Shown here piece by piece: positions 17,359-27,527 of a stretch of 64,000 bases of DNA. The position numbers and the translations under genes are program-made. Location of the stretch: positions 62,001-126,000 of the forward strand of contig CAZVFD010000001.1 of the NCBI GenBank assembly GCA_964625465.1. Direction: 5' to 3'. Under the pieces are notes generated by a model that was not told the origin of the DNA, did not search any database, and saw only the letters and a program-made list of their open reading frames with translations. The stretch's first letter is position 1. Every line of letters begins with the position of its first letter. Source of the stretch: CAZLFQ01 sp964625465. GTDB lineage: Bacteria > Pseudomonadota > Alphaproteobacteria > Rickettsiales > Midichloriaceae.

Positions 17359-18063
17359 ATGGCAAAAATTGGTAAAAGAATTAGAGAAGCAAATAAGCTT
17401 GTTCAAGCAGAAAAGCTATACTCTTTAGACGAGGCTATTGAAGCAATTGCTTCTTATGCAAAAAAATGTAAAGCGAAGTTCGATGAAAGCGTAGAAGTTG
17501 CAATGAAGTTAGGAGTTGATCCTAAGCAGTCAGATCAGCTAGTTCGTGGCGCTGTTGCAATGCCAAATGGACTTGGAAAGACAATCAAGGTTGCAGTTTT
17601 TTCTGAGCCAGAAAAAGTTAAAGAAGCTAAAGATGCTGGCGCTGACGTTTGTGGTTCTGAAGACCTGATTGAGATTGTGAAGGGTGGCAAGATTGAATTT
17701 GATATTGCAATTGCTACTCCAGGAATGATGGCTTCTGTAAGTAAGTTAGGAAAGGTACTTGGGCCGAGAGGATTAATGCCTAACCCTAAGCTTGGCACAG
17801 TTTCAAACAACATTAAAGAAGCTGTACAGAAAGCGAAAGCAGGTCAAGTTGAATTTAAAGTTGAGAAGGCTGGTATAATTCACGCTGCAGTAGGCAAAGT
17901 GAGTTTTGCTCCAAAGGCAATTAAAGAAAACATAGTTGCCCTGTATGATGCAGTTGTTCAAGCGAAGCCAGCAAGTGCTAAAGGTGTCTATATGCAGTCA
18001 CTTTACTTAAGCACTTCGATGGGGCCTTCAATTAGGCTTGACATGGCAAAAGTGATGGGTTAA
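17359..18063 (+). CDS. rplA: 50S ribosomal protein L1
   Basis: A 234-residue L1 with the usual KAKFDESVEVAMKLGVDPK start region and LGPRGLMPNPKLGT (about 134-147). L1 forms the stalk by the E site and in many bacteria represses the rplK-rplA transcript. It follows rplK by 20 nt. Confidence 0.96.
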   Translation: MAKIGKRIREANKLVQAEKLYSLDEAIEAIASYAKKCKAKFDESVEVAMKLGVDPKQSDQLVRGAVAMPNGLGKTIKVAVFSEPEKVKEAKDAGADVCGSEDLIEIVKGGKIEFDIAIATPGMMASVSKLGKVLGPRGLMPNPKLGTVSNNIKEAVQKAKAGQVEFKVEKAGIIHAAVGKVSFAPKAIKENIVALYDAVVQAKPASAKGVYMQSLYLSTSMGPSIRLDMAKVMG

Positions 18064-18118
18064 CATCGCCCTCCAATACAGATGAGTAAGAATAGAATAA
18101 TACATTAGTGGATATATA

Positions 18119-18604
18119 GTGGATAAAGTTAAAAAAAGAGAAGTAGTTGAGCAACTTAAAGGCGCGTTTTCTGCGTCACAGGTTGCGATTATATCTCACA
18201 ACAAAGGGTTGACTGCTTCAAGCGTTAAAACTTTGAGAAGAAATATAAGAAAAGCATCAGCTAAGTATACAGTTGCGAAAAATACTTTGACACAAATTGC
18301 GGTCGATGGAACAGAGTTTGCGAGTTTGAAAGATTTGTTGGAAGGTCCAACAACTATCGCTTTGTCAAATGATCCAGTCTCAATATGCAAAGTATTAGTA
18401 AACTTTTCAAAAGAAAACAATAAGCTTGAAGTTCTCGGTGGTGTCGTCGAAGGAAAATTCCTAGATGCAAATGCTGTAAAAGAAATGGCGTCGTTGCTAT
18501 CACTAGACGAACTACGTGGCAAACTTGTTGGCTTGATTCAGGCTCCGGCAGCTCAGATTGCTAGAGTGCTCAAAGCTTATGCAGATAAAGAACAAAAAAA
18601 TTAA
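18119..18604 (+). CDS. rplJ: 50S ribosomal protein L10
   Basis: A 161-residue L10 with a GTG start 55 nt after rplA. It shows the L10 N-terminal rRNA-binding region (YTVAKNTL near 57-64, LLEGPTTIAL) and the C-terminal helix that holds L12 dimers (AQIARVLKAYADK). L10 usually also regulates the rplJL transcript by binding its leader; the 55-nt gap is short for that. Confidence 0.95.
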   Translation: MDKVKKREVVEQLKGAFSASQVAIISHNKGLTASSVKTLRRNIRKASAKYTVAKNTLTQIAVDGTEFASLKDLLEGPTTIALSNDPVSICKVLVNFSKENNKLEVLGGVVEGKFLDANAVKEMASLLSLDELRGKLVGLIQAPAAQIARVLKAYADKEQKN

Positions 18605-18627
18605 TTTTAGATAGAAGAGAGGAGAAA

Positions 18628-18996
18628 ATGGCTAATCTAGAACAAATCGTAAATGATCTTTCAAATCTAACCGTAATGGAAGCTACGCAGCTTTCAAAAT
18701 TGTTGGAAGAAAAATGGGGTGTATCAGCTGCTGCTCCGGTTGCAGTTGCTGCCGCTGGTGGTGCTGCTGCCGCAGAAGAAAAAACAGAATTTGATGTTAT
18801 TCTTGTTGATGGTGGTGCAAATAAAGTTGCTGTAATTAAAGAAGTAAGAGCTATCAACTCAGCTCTTGGCTTGATTGAAGCAAAAGGACTTGTAGAAGGC
18901 GCTCCAAAACCAATCAAAACTGGTATTTCTAAAGAAGAAGCTGGTAAGATTAAAGAGCAATTAGAGAAAGCAGGAGCAAAAGTAGAAGTTAAATAA
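18628..18996 (+). CDS. rplL: 50S ribosomal protein L7/L12
   Basis: A 122-residue L12 with an N-terminal dimerisation domain (about 1-35), an Ala-rich hinge (SAAAPVAVAAAGGAAAAEEK) and the C-terminal domain (FDVILVDGGANKVAVIK, GLIEAKGLVEGAPKPIK) that recruits translation factors. GAGGAGAAA precedes the start. A hairpin lies between this gene and rpoB. Confidence 0.96.
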   Translation: MANLEQIVNDLSNLTVMEATQLSKLLEEKWGVSAAAPVAVAAAGGAAAAEEKTEFDVILVDGGANKVAVIKEVRAINSALGLIEAKGLVEGAPKPIKTGISKEEAGKIKEQLEKAGAKVEVK

Positions 18997-19021
18997 CTTC
19001 ACTTTTTTCTTAAGAACTTAT

Positions 19022-19050
19022 AGGGTATATCAAAAATTTGAATATACCCT
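19022..19050 (+). promoter_or_regulatory. Hairpin between rplL and rpoB
   Basis: AGGGTATAT (19022-19030) pairs perfectly with ATATACCCT (19042-19050), and CAAA/TTTG (19031-19034, 19037-19040) extends the stem inside. There is only a poor T-run after it. The place matches where rplJL-rpoBC operons have partial terminators or RNase processing sites, so an attenuator or processing hairpin is likely. Confidence 0.5.
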
Positions 19051-19082
19051 TTCACTATTTAAAAACTTTTTTGGTGTTTAGC

Positions 19083-22000
19083 GTGGCGTCACTCACAACT
19101 AGAAAAAGAATGAGAAGAGTATTTGGGCAAAATGTTCAAGTTGTTGAAATACCTAATCTTATTCAAGTTCAAAAAAATTCGTATGAGTCTTTCCTTCAAT
19201 TAAATTGTCCATCTGATAAAAGAGAAAATGTAGGCCTTGAAAATGTTTTCAGGTCAATTTTTCCTGTGTCAGATTACGATGGAAGGGCATCAATAGAATA
19301 TGTTAAGTATGAGCTAGACCCGCCTAAATACGACATAGAAGAATGTATTCAAAGAGGTGTAAACTTTGCTGCGCCTTTGCGCGTAACATTGCGCTTAATT
19401 GTTTGGGATATAGACGAAGAAGCTGGAATCAAGGAAATTAAAGGGATCAAGGAACAAGATGTCTATATGGGTGAAATCCCACTCATGACACACAGCGGTA
19501 CCTTCATTATCAACGGTGCGGAACGCGTTATAGTTTCTCAGATGCATCGTTCTCCTGGCGTTTTTTATGATCACGACAGTGGTAAAACACACAGTTCAGG
19601 AAAGTATTTATACTCTTCGAGAATTATTCCTTACAGAGGTTCTTGGCTTGATTTTGAGTTTGACGTAAAAGATATAATTTACTTCAGGATAGACAGAAAA
19701 AGAAAGCTATATGTAACAACATTACTTAGAGCTATTGGTCTTGATAAAAATGGAATTTTAAATCAATTCTACAACATTCTATCTTATAAACGCCATAAAG
19801 ATGGTTGGAAAACAACTTTCAACCCATCGCGTTTTAAAGGTATGAAAATCTTTAAAGATATTGTTGATGCTAAAACTGGCGCTGTTCTCATCGAAGCTGG
19901 GACAAAAGTTACTCCACGTTTAATCAATAAACTATCTGAAAAAACAAATGTAGAGTATCTAATCGAGAAGCAAGAAGTTGTAGGCACCTATATTGCGCAA
20001 GATATCGTTGATGATGAAACTGGCGAAATTATTTTGGAAGCTGGTGATGAGATCTCTTATGATGCACTTGAGCAAATTGATTCCAAAAAACTATCAGAGC
20101 TTAAGATTTTAGATATAGACTATTTAAATGTCGGACCTTACATCAGAAACACTCTAGTATTGGACAAAAATCAAAGTAAAGACGAGGCACTTGCTGATAT
20201 TTATAAAGTTTTAAGACCAGGTGAGCCTTCTACGCCTGAAGCAGCAGAATTACTATTCAAGTCAACATTCTTCGAGATTGAAAGATATGATTTATCTGCT
20301 ATCGGTAGGATGAAAATTAATGCAAAGCATAGTTTGAATACACCAGAGAATCATACTGTTTTAACAAATGAAGATATCATTGCGATTGTAAAACACTTAG
20401 TACGTTTGAAAGACGGATTTGGTGAAGTTGATGATATCGATAACCTAGGAAATAGACGTGTGCGTTCTGTGGGTGAATTGGTTGAGAATCAATTCAGACT
20501 CGGTTTAATAAGAATGGAAAGAGCCATCATTGAGAGAATGAGTTCAGTAGAAATTGATACTGTAATGCCTCATGATTTAGTAAACTCAAAAGTCCTTATG
20601 GCTGTTATTAGAGAGTTTTTTGGAACATCTCAATTGTCTCAGTTCATGGATCAAACAAACCCTCTATCAGAGATTACACACAAAAGAAGACTTTCAGCTT
20701 TAGGCCCAGGTGGCCTTACACGTGAGAGAGCAGGCTTTGAGGTGCGTGACGTTCATACAACTCACTACGGACGTATTTGTCCTATTGAGACTCCTGAAGG
20801 ACCGAATATTGGACTAATCAACTCGCTTTCTACTTACGCAAGAATCAATAAGTATGGATTTATTGAAAGCCCTTATAGGCAAGTTAAAAATGGAAAAGTT
20901 ACCGATCAAGTTGATTACTTATCTGCAATCGAAGAGGCAAACTTTACCATTGCACAAGTTAGCGCTGAAGTTGACAAAAATGGCAGATTCGTAAGCGAAT
21001 TTGTAAGTTGTCGAAAATTTGGTGAAATCGTTTTAGCTAAGCCTGAAGATATTCATTATATTGTAGTTTCACCTAAGCAGCTAGTTTCTGTTGCTGCATC
21101 TTTAATTCCTTTCTTGGAAAACGATGATGCGAACAGAGCATTGATGGGATCAAACATGCAACGCCAAGCAGTGCCGCTATTAAAAAGCGAAGCGCCTTTA
21201 GTTGGGACAGGAATGGAGGCAGTAGTTGCCACAGACTCGGGCTCAAGCGTTGTTGCGCGTCGTGATGGTGTAGTTGATCAAGTTGACGCGAATAGAATCG
21301 TGATCAGAACAAATGACTTGGGTGCTGAAGAAGGTGGTGTTGATATTTATTCCTTAGTGAAGTTCCAAAAATCAAACCAAAACACATGCGTAAACCAAAA
21401 GCCAATTGTAAAGGCTGGTGAAAAAGTTAAGAAAGGTGACATCCTTGCTGACGGTCCGAGCACAGACTTGGGCGAGTTGGCTCTAGGTAGAAACGTTCTC
21501 GCTGCTTTCATGCCATGGAATGGTTATAACTATGAAGATTCAATTCTTCTTTCTGAAAGATTGGTTAAAGAAGATGTGTTCACTTCACTTCACATTTATG
21601 AATTTGAAGTGATAGCTCGTGACACTCGCCTTGGGCCTGAAGAGATTACTCGTGATATTCCAAATATCGGTGAAGAAGGCTTGAGCAAGATCGATGAAAT
21701 CGGTGTTGTTCACGTTGGTGCGGAAGTAAAGCCTGGCGACATTCTCGTTGGTAAAGTTACTCCTAAGAGCGAATCACCAATTACACCAGAAGAAAAATTA
21801 CTAAGAGCAATTTTTGGTGAGAAAGCTTCTGATGTTAGAGATTCATCATTACGCGTGCCACCTGGAACAAGAGGTACAGTCGTTGGTGTCCGAGTATTTA
21901 CAAGACGTGGTATTGAGAAAGACGAAAGAGCACTTGCTCTTGAACGACTTGAAATTGATAGACTCGCAAAGGATCGTGATGCTGAGCTTGGTATCGTTGA

Positions 22001-23225
22001 AGGTTACGTTTTCGGCAAAGCATTTGAAGCACTAGATGGCAAAAAAGTTGTGAGTGGTCCAAAGCAAGTCAAAGCTGGCGCGACGATCGACGAAGAGCTA
22101 TTCAAGAGTTTACCAAAACGGCAAGTTTGGATGCTTTCTGTTGACAACAAAAAAGCTATGTCCGAGTTGGAAAAACTTAAAGCTTTCTATGAAAGAGCAG
22201 TTGATGAACTAGACAATAAGTTTAAAAAGAAAGTAGAAAAAGTGCAGAGCGGTGATGATTTACCGCAAGGTGCTTTAAAAGTTGTTAAAGTTTATGTTGC
22301 TACGAAATTGAAGATTCAGCCAGGTGATAAAATGGCTGGTCGTCATGGTAACAAAGGTGTTGTTTCTAAAATTGTACCTGTAGAAGATATGCCATTCTTA
22401 GAAGATGGAACCCCTGTGGATTTAGTTCTAAATCCTTTGGGCGTACCTTCAAGGATGAACGTTGGTCAGATTCTAGAAACTCACTTGGGCTGGGCAGCGC
22501 AAAGCTTAGGCAAACAAATTTCAGCTGCAGTAGCTAAGTCTGAAAGCATGAAAGATAAGCAAGAAGTACGTGATACTTTAACCAAAATCTTTAATGGTAA
22601 GAACGATGCTGAGTTTAGAAAGTACATTGAAGAAATGAACAATTCTGAAATCAGCGAGCTAGCAGGTAACTTGACAAAAGGTGTGCCTTTTGCAACCCCA
22701 GTGTTCGATGGTGCAAAAGAAGCAGATATTGCAAAAGCACTTGAGTCAGCAGGATTACCAACTTCTGGGCAGGTAATGCTTAGAGACGGCAGAACTGGTG
22801 AGTATTTCGCAAGACCGGTAACAGTAGGTTGTATATACATGTTGAAGCTTGATCACTTAGTTGATGATAAGATTCACGCCCGTTCAATCGGTCCATACAG
22901 TCTTGTTACTCAGCAACCTTTGGGTGGTAAGTCACACTTTGGTGGTCAGAGATTCGGTGAGATGGAATGTTGGGCACTTCAAGCTTATGGTGCTGCATAC
23001 TCTCTTCAAGAAATTCTAACCGTTAAGTCGGATGACGTAACTGGCAGAATTAAGATTTATGAATCAATTGTAAGAGGTGACTCAAACTTTGATTCAGGGT
23101 TGCCTGAGTCATTTAATGTGATGGTTAAAGAGCTGAGATCACTTTGCCTAAACATTGAAATGGTGAATAGCGAAGAAGACAAACAACAAGTTGCTGAAGC
23201 TGAAGAAGCTAAAGCTGCTAACTAA
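19083..23225 (+). CDS. rpoB: RNA polymerase subunit beta
   Basis: About 1380 residues when started at GTG 19083 (VASLTTRKRMRRVFGQ), the alphaproteobacterial-like N-terminus; a TTG at 19038 lies inside the upstream hairpin and is unlikely. Conserved segments include SQFMDQTNPLSEITHKRRLSALGPGG in parts (the rifampicin pocket near residue 520-550), RICPIETPEGPNIGLI, MPWNGYNYEDSI, GDKMAGRHGNKG and the C-terminal GGQRFGEMECWAL. Length is normal. It is followed 34 nt later by rpoC. I see no intein or insertion. Confidence 0.97.
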   Translation: MASLTTRKRMRRVFGQNVQVVEIPNLIQVQKNSYESFLQLNCPSDKRENVGLENVFRSIFPVSDYDGRASIEYVKYELDPPKYDIEECIQRGVNFAAPLRVTLRLIVWDIDEEAGIKEIKGIKEQDVYMGEIPLMTHSGTFIINGAERVIVSQMHRSPGVFYDHDSGKTHSSGKYLYSSRIIPYRGSWLDFEFDVKDIIYFRIDRKRKLYVTTLLRAIGLDKNGILNQFYNILSYKRHKDGWKTTFNPSRFKGMKIFKDIVDAKTGAVLIEAGTKVTPRLINKLSEKTNVEYLIEKQEVVGTYIAQDIVDDETGEIILEAGDEISYDALEQIDSKKLSELKILDIDYLNVGPYIRNTLVLDKNQSKDEALADIYKVLRPGEPSTPEAAELLFKSTFFEIERYDLSAIGRMKINAKHSLNTPENHTVLTNEDIIAIVKHLVRLKDGFGEVDDIDNLGNRRVRSVGELVENQFRLGLIRMERAIIERMSSVEIDTVMPHDLVNSKVLMAVIREFFGTSQLSQFMDQTNPLSEITHKRRLSALGPGGLTRERAGFEVRDVHTTHYGRICPIETPEGPNIGLINSLSTYARINKYGFIESPYRQVKNGKVTDQVDYLSAIEEANFTIAQVSAEVDKNGRFVSEFVSCRKFGEIVLAKPEDIHYIVVSPKQLVSVAASLIPFLENDDANRALMGSNMQRQAVPLLKSEAPLVGTGMEAVVATDSGSSVVARRDGVVDQVDANRIVIRTNDLGAEEGGVDIYSLVKFQKSNQNTCVNQKPIVKAGEKVKKGDILADGPSTDLGELALGRNVLAAFMPWNGYNYEDSILLSERLVKEDVFTSLHIYEFEVIARDTRLGPEEITRDIPNIGEEGLSKIDEIGVVHVGAEVKPGDILVGKVTPKSESPITPEEKLLRAIFGEKASDVRDSSLRVPPGTRGTVVGVRVFTRRGIEKDERALALERLEIDRLAKDRDAELGIVEGYVFGKAFEALDGKKVVSGPKQVKAGATIDEELFKSLPKRQVWMLSVDNKKAMSELEKLKAFYERAVDELDNKFKKKVEKVQSGDDLPQGALKVVKVYVATKLKIQPGDKMAGRHGNKGVVSKIVPVEDMPFLEDGTPVDLVLNPLGVPSRMNVGQILETHLGWAAQSLGKQISAAVAKSESMKDKQEVRDTLTKIFNGKNDAEFRKYIEEMNNSEISELAGNLTKGVPFATPVFDGAKEADIAKALESAGLPTSGQVMLRDGRTGEYFARPVTVGCIYMLKLDHLVDDKIHARSIGPYSLVTQQPLGGKSHFGGQRFGEMECWALQAYGAAYSLQEILTVKSDDVTGRIKIYESIVRGDSNFDSGLPESFNVMVKELRSLCLNIEMVNSEEDKQQVAEAEEAKAAN

Positions 23226-23259
23226 AAAATGTATTGATAAGGTTTAAGAGGTTCTAAAA

Positions 23260-26200
23260 ATGGCAGAATTTAATTTGTTTGGTAATGTAAATAACTCGCA
23301 AAACTTTGACCAAATAAAAATTTCACTTGTAAGCCCAGAGGTAATTCGCTCATGGTCATTTGGTGAAGTTAAAAGGCCAGATACTGTTAATTATAGAACC
23401 ATTAAGCCGGAAAATGGCGGTTTATTTTGCTCAAGAATATTTGGACCAGTAAGAGACTATGAGTGTCTTTGCGGCAAATATAAAAGAATGAAATATCGTG
23501 GAATTGTTTGCGAAAAATGTGGAGTTGAAGTCACATCGTCAAAAGTCCGTAGAGAAAGAATGGGACATATTGAGTTGGCAACATCTGTTGTTCACATATG
23601 GTTCCTTAGATCTTTACCATCTAGAATCAGCACACTTCTAGACATAGCATTAAAAGATTTAGAGAAAGTTCTATACTTCGAAGGCTTCATTGTTATCGAC
23701 CAAGGTGTAACAACTTTGCAGAAAGGACAAATCTTGAGTGAAGAAGAATACTACGACATGCAAGATAAATTCGGCGAAGATGCATTCCAAGCTGGCATAG
23801 GTGCTGAAGCAGTAAAAAAAATGCTTCAAGCGATAGATCTTAAAGCAGAAAAAATGAAGTTGAGAGAAGAACTATCTTCTACATCATCAGAAACAAAGCG
23901 TAAGAAAATTGTTAAGAGGCTAAAATTAGTTGAAGATTTTATTTCTTCTAAAAACAAGCCTGAATGGATGGTGCTTGATGTTCTTCCAGTAATCCCGCCT
24001 GATCTACGCCCATTAGTAATGCTTGATGGTGGTAGATTCGCTACATCAGACCTAAACGAGCTATATAGACGAGTGATCAATAGAAATAATCGTCTAAAAA
24101 GGCTTATTGAGTTGAAAGCTCCTGAAATTATCGTTCGAAACGAAAAAAGAATGTTGCAAGAAGCTGTTGATGCATTGTTTGATAACAGCAGAAAAGGCAG
24201 AGCAATTAAGAGTTCAAACAAACGTCCATTTAAATCTCTCGCAGACATGTTAAAAGGTAAGCAAGGTCGCTTTAGACAGAACTTACTTGGTAAGCGTGTT
24301 GACTACTCTGGTCGTTCAGTAATTGTAGTAGGCCCTGAATTAAAGCTACACCAATGTGGTCTTCCAAAGAAAATGGCGCTTGAATTATTCAAGCCGTTTA
24401 TATATTCGAAACTAGAGTTGTATGGAATGGCACCTACTCTAAAAGCGGCTAAGAAATTAGTCGAGTTAGAGAAGCCAGAAGTTTGGGATATTTTAGCAGA
24501 AGTCATCCGCGAGCATCCAGTTTTACTAAACCGTGCGCCTACACTACACAGGCTTGGTATACAGGCGTTTGAGCCAATACTTATTGAAGGTAAGGCGATC
24601 CAGCTTCATCCTTTAGTTTGTGCTGCATTCAACGCTGACTTCGATGGTGACCAGATGGCGGTTCACGTTCCTCTATCAATGGAGGCTCAACTTGAAGCTC
24701 GTGCGCTAATGATGTCGACTAATAACATATTAAGCCCGCAAAACGGTAAGCCAATTATTGTTCCATCTCAAGATATGATTCTTGGATTGTACTACATAAC
24801 TTTGATGTTTGATGGTGAACAAGGTGAAGGTGGTTTATATAATGACGCAAGTGAATTAGAACATGCTATACACTCTGGGTCACTTTCTCTTCATGCAAAA
24901 ATTAAGTGCAGAAGGAAACAAGTCCAGTCAGATGGAAGTGTTGTAACAATCGTTGCTGAAACAACGCCTGGACGTGTATTATTGTCCGAAGTATTGCCTA
25001 AAGATGCGAATATTGGATTCGAAATGGTTAACAAGCTGATGACTAAAAAAGAAGTCCAGCAGTTGATTGACATAGTATACAGACATTGTGGCCAAAAAAA
25101 TACAGTGGTGTTTGCTGACCAGATAATGTCGCTTGGATTTGCATATGCATGTAAAGCAGGTATTTCATTCGGAAAAGATGACATGTTTGTTCCACAAACA
25201 AAGGAAAAGCACATTCAGGAAACTGATGCTGAAGTTAAGTTGTACGAGCATCAATATGCAGACGGTTTAATTACCAGCGGTGAAAAATACAATAAAGTTG
25301 TAGATGCTTGGACAAGATGTACAGATCGAATTGCCATGGACATGATGAAAGGAATTTCAGTTAAGCCAATAGGTGACGGCAAAACAGCAGCACATCGTAA
25401 AGTAAACAACATCTTCATGATGGCAGATTCTGGAGCTAGGGGTTCTGCAGCACAGATTAAACAGCTGGCTGGTATGCGTGGTCTGATGTCAAAACCATCA
25501 GGTGAAATTATCGAGAAGCCAATTATATCTAACTTTAAAGAAGGCCTAAATGAGCTTGAATACTTCATTTCTACTCACGGTGCTCGTAAAGGTTTATCGG
25601 ATACAGCTTTAAAAACTGCTAACTCTGGTTACTTAACTCGTAAGCTTGTTGATGTATCTCAAGATTGCATAGTTTCAGAAGATGATTGTGGTACAGAAAG
25701 TGGAATCATTGCGAAATCAGTTATCGAAAATGGTGAGGTGATAGTACAACTTAGAGATAATATTTTAGGAAGGACATCAGCGATTGATATACATGATCCA
25801 AATACAAACAAAGTTGTAATCAAGGCTGGTCAGTTGATTGACGAGAATGCTGTTGAGAAAATAGACTTACTTGGAATAGACGAAGTAAAGGTTCGTTCAG
25901 TATTAACATGTAAAAGTGAAGTTGGTATTTGTGCGAAATGTTACGGTCGTGATTTAGCTACAGGTATACAGGTTAACATTGGTGAAGCTGTAGGGGTTAT
26001 TGCAGCTCAATCAATTGGTGAACCAGGAACACAGCTTACCATGAGAACTTTCCACATTGGTGGTGCTGCGCAAAAAGGTGCATCTCAATCAAGTGTCACA
26101 TGTTCTCATGAAGGTTCATTGAAAATCTTCAACAAGAATATAGTAGTGAATAGTGAAGGTAGCAGTATCGTTATGAGCAGAAGCTGCGAACTAATTGTAG

Positions 26201-27453
26201 TAGATGTTAAAGGAAACGAGAAGGCACGTTATAAAGTTCCATATGGTACTAAGCTTCTTGCAAATGAAGGCGATAAAGTTAAGCCAGCACAGAAACTAGC
26301 TGAGTGGGAACCGTTTACAATGCCAATCATAGTTGAGAAGAGTGGTGTTGCGTCTTTCGTTGACTTAGTAGAAGGTACATCTGTTAAAGAAGTGTTTGAT
26401 GAGGCTACAGGCATTACAAACCGAGTTATTATTGACTGGAAACAACAAACCCGTGGTGCTGATCTAAGACCAAGAGTTGTATTAAAAGATTCTAAAGGCG
26501 AAGTTTTAACCTTAGCCAATGGTTTAGAAGCAAGATACTTCTTACCGGTGGATGCAATTCTTAGTATCTCAGACAACACAAAAGTAAATGCTGGTGACAT
26601 CATAGCACGTATTCCAAAAGAATCGTCTAAGACAAAAGATATTACTGGTGGTCTACCAAGAGTAGTGGAATTGTTTGAAGCGCGTAAGCCTAAGGATCAC
26701 TCTTTAATAAGTGAAGTTGCAGGTACTGTGGAATTTGGTAAAGATTATAAGTCTAAACGCAGACTCATAATTAGGCCAGAAGACAAAGATTTGCAGCCGA
26801 TTGAGTACTTTGTTCCGCGTGGAAGACATATCACTGTCAATGAAGGTGACTACGTTTCTAAGGGTGACATGTTGATGGAAGGAAACCCATCGCCGCACGA
26901 TATTTTGAGAGTTATGGGCGTTGAAGCACTAGCTGCCTATATCGTTAACGAAGTACAGCAAGTATACCGTCTACAAGGTGTGAAGATTGATGATAAACAC
27001 ATTGAAGTTGTCTTGCGTCAAATGTTACAGAAACTTGAAATTACAGATCCTGGTGAGACTACATATCTTGCTGGCGAACAAGTTGATCGCGAGGAATTGA
27101 AAGAAATTAACAAGAAAGCCAAAGAAGAGGGTTATAAGCCTGCTAAGGCACTACCTGTTCTTCAAGGTATTACCAAAGCGTCACTACAGACAAGGTCGTT
27201 CTTCTCTGCTGCTTCGTTCCAGCAAACTACACAGGTTCTAACAGAAGCTGCTGTTGCTGGTAAAGTAGATAAGCTACAGGGCTTAAAAGAAAACGTGATT
27301 GTTGGTAGACTAATACCAGCTGGTACAGGCTTCTATATGAATAAAATCCAGAAGACAGCTCTTTCAAGAGACGCTGAAGTGGATCTAACAAATGTAGTTG
27401 CAATGCCTAAGCAGGAAGAAAAGGCTGAAAAGCGCAAGAAAGCTGCCTCTTAG
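23260..27453 (+). CDS. rpoC: RNA polymerase subunit beta prime
   Basis: A 1397-residue RpoC. It has the N-terminal zinc finger (CLCGKYKRMKYRG and CEKCG, about 69-90), the catalytic NADFDGDQMAVH (about 455-466), RAPTLHRLGIQAF, the bridge-helix and trigger-loop regions and the second zinc site CKSEVGICAKCYGRD (about 885-900) followed by GEPGTQLTMRTFHIGG. It completes the core polymerase with RpoB. Downstream the usual rpsL-rpsG-fusA block is missing; an accessory island begins instead. Confidence 0.97.
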   Translation: MAEFNLFGNVNNSQNFDQIKISLVSPEVIRSWSFGEVKRPDTVNYRTIKPENGGLFCSRIFGPVRDYECLCGKYKRMKYRGIVCEKCGVEVTSSKVRRERMGHIELATSVVHIWFLRSLPSRISTLLDIALKDLEKVLYFEGFIVIDQGVTTLQKGQILSEEEYYDMQDKFGEDAFQAGIGAEAVKKMLQAIDLKAEKMKLREELSSTSSETKRKKIVKRLKLVEDFISSKNKPEWMVLDVLPVIPPDLRPLVMLDGGRFATSDLNELYRRVINRNNRLKRLIELKAPEIIVRNEKRMLQEAVDALFDNSRKGRAIKSSNKRPFKSLADMLKGKQGRFRQNLLGKRVDYSGRSVIVVGPELKLHQCGLPKKMALELFKPFIYSKLELYGMAPTLKAAKKLVELEKPEVWDILAEVIREHPVLLNRAPTLHRLGIQAFEPILIEGKAIQLHPLVCAAFNADFDGDQMAVHVPLSMEAQLEARALMMSTNNILSPQNGKPIIVPSQDMILGLYYITLMFDGEQGEGGLYNDASELEHAIHSGSLSLHAKIKCRRKQVQSDGSVVTIVAETTPGRVLLSEVLPKDANIGFEMVNKLMTKKEVQQLIDIVYRHCGQKNTVVFADQIMSLGFAYACKAGISFGKDDMFVPQTKEKHIQETDAEVKLYEHQYADGLITSGEKYNKVVDAWTRCTDRIAMDMMKGISVKPIGDGKTAAHRKVNNIFMMADSGARGSAAQIKQLAGMRGLMSKPSGEIIEKPIISNFKEGLNELEYFISTHGARKGLSDTALKTANSGYLTRKLVDVSQDCIVSEDDCGTESGIIAKSVIENGEVIVQLRDNILGRTSAIDIHDPNTNKVVIKAGQLIDENAVEKIDLLGIDEVKVRSVLTCKSEVGICAKCYGRDLATGIQVNIGEAVGVIAAQSIGEPGTQLTMRTFHIGGAAQKGASQSSVTCSHEGSLKIFNKNIVVNSEGSSIVMSRSCELIVVDVKGNEKARYKVPYGTKLLANEGDKVKPAQKLAEWEPFTMPIIVEKSGVASFVDLVEGTSVKEVFDEATGITNRVIIDWKQQTRGADLRPRVVLKDSKGEVLTLANGLEARYFLPVDAILSISDNTKVNAGDIIARIPKESSKTKDITGGLPRVVELFEARKPKDHSLISEVAGTVEFGKDYKSKRRLIIRPEDKDLQPIEYFVPRGRHITVNEGDYVSKGDMLMEGNPSPHDILRVMGVEALAAYIVNEVQQVYRLQGVKIDDKHIEVVLRQMLQKLEITDPGETTYLAGEQVDREELKEINKKAKEEGYKPAKALPVLQGITKASLQTRSFFSAASFQQTTQVLTEAAVAGKVDKLQGLKENVIVGRLIPAGTGFYMNKIQKTALSRDAEVDLTNVVAMPKQEEKAEKRKKAAS

Positions 27454-27465
27454 GCGGGCTTCTAT

Positions 27466-27494
27466 TTGACAAAATTGCTTATTTGCTGTAGAAT
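27466..27494 (+). promoter_or_regulatory. Near-consensus sigma-70 promoter
   Basis: TTGACA (27466-27471), 17-bp spacer, TAGAAT (27489-27494). This is the best housekeeping-type promoter I see in the window, only 13 bp after rpoC, and it should drive the amidotransferase-like pair independently of the ribosomal operon. Confidence 0.75.
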
Positions 27495-27527
27495 TCGCCC
27501 CTATACATTTTATTAGGGGTGAATTTT

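Noticed and set aside
19038..19082. Upstream TTG start for rpoB
   Set aside because: The codon is within the rplL-rpoB hairpin loop and the extra residues do not match RpoB proteins.
23826..24248. Long minus-strand frames inside rpoC and rpoB
   Set aside because: They are shadows of strongly conserved plus-strand genes, low in complexity of meaning and without ribosome binding sites.
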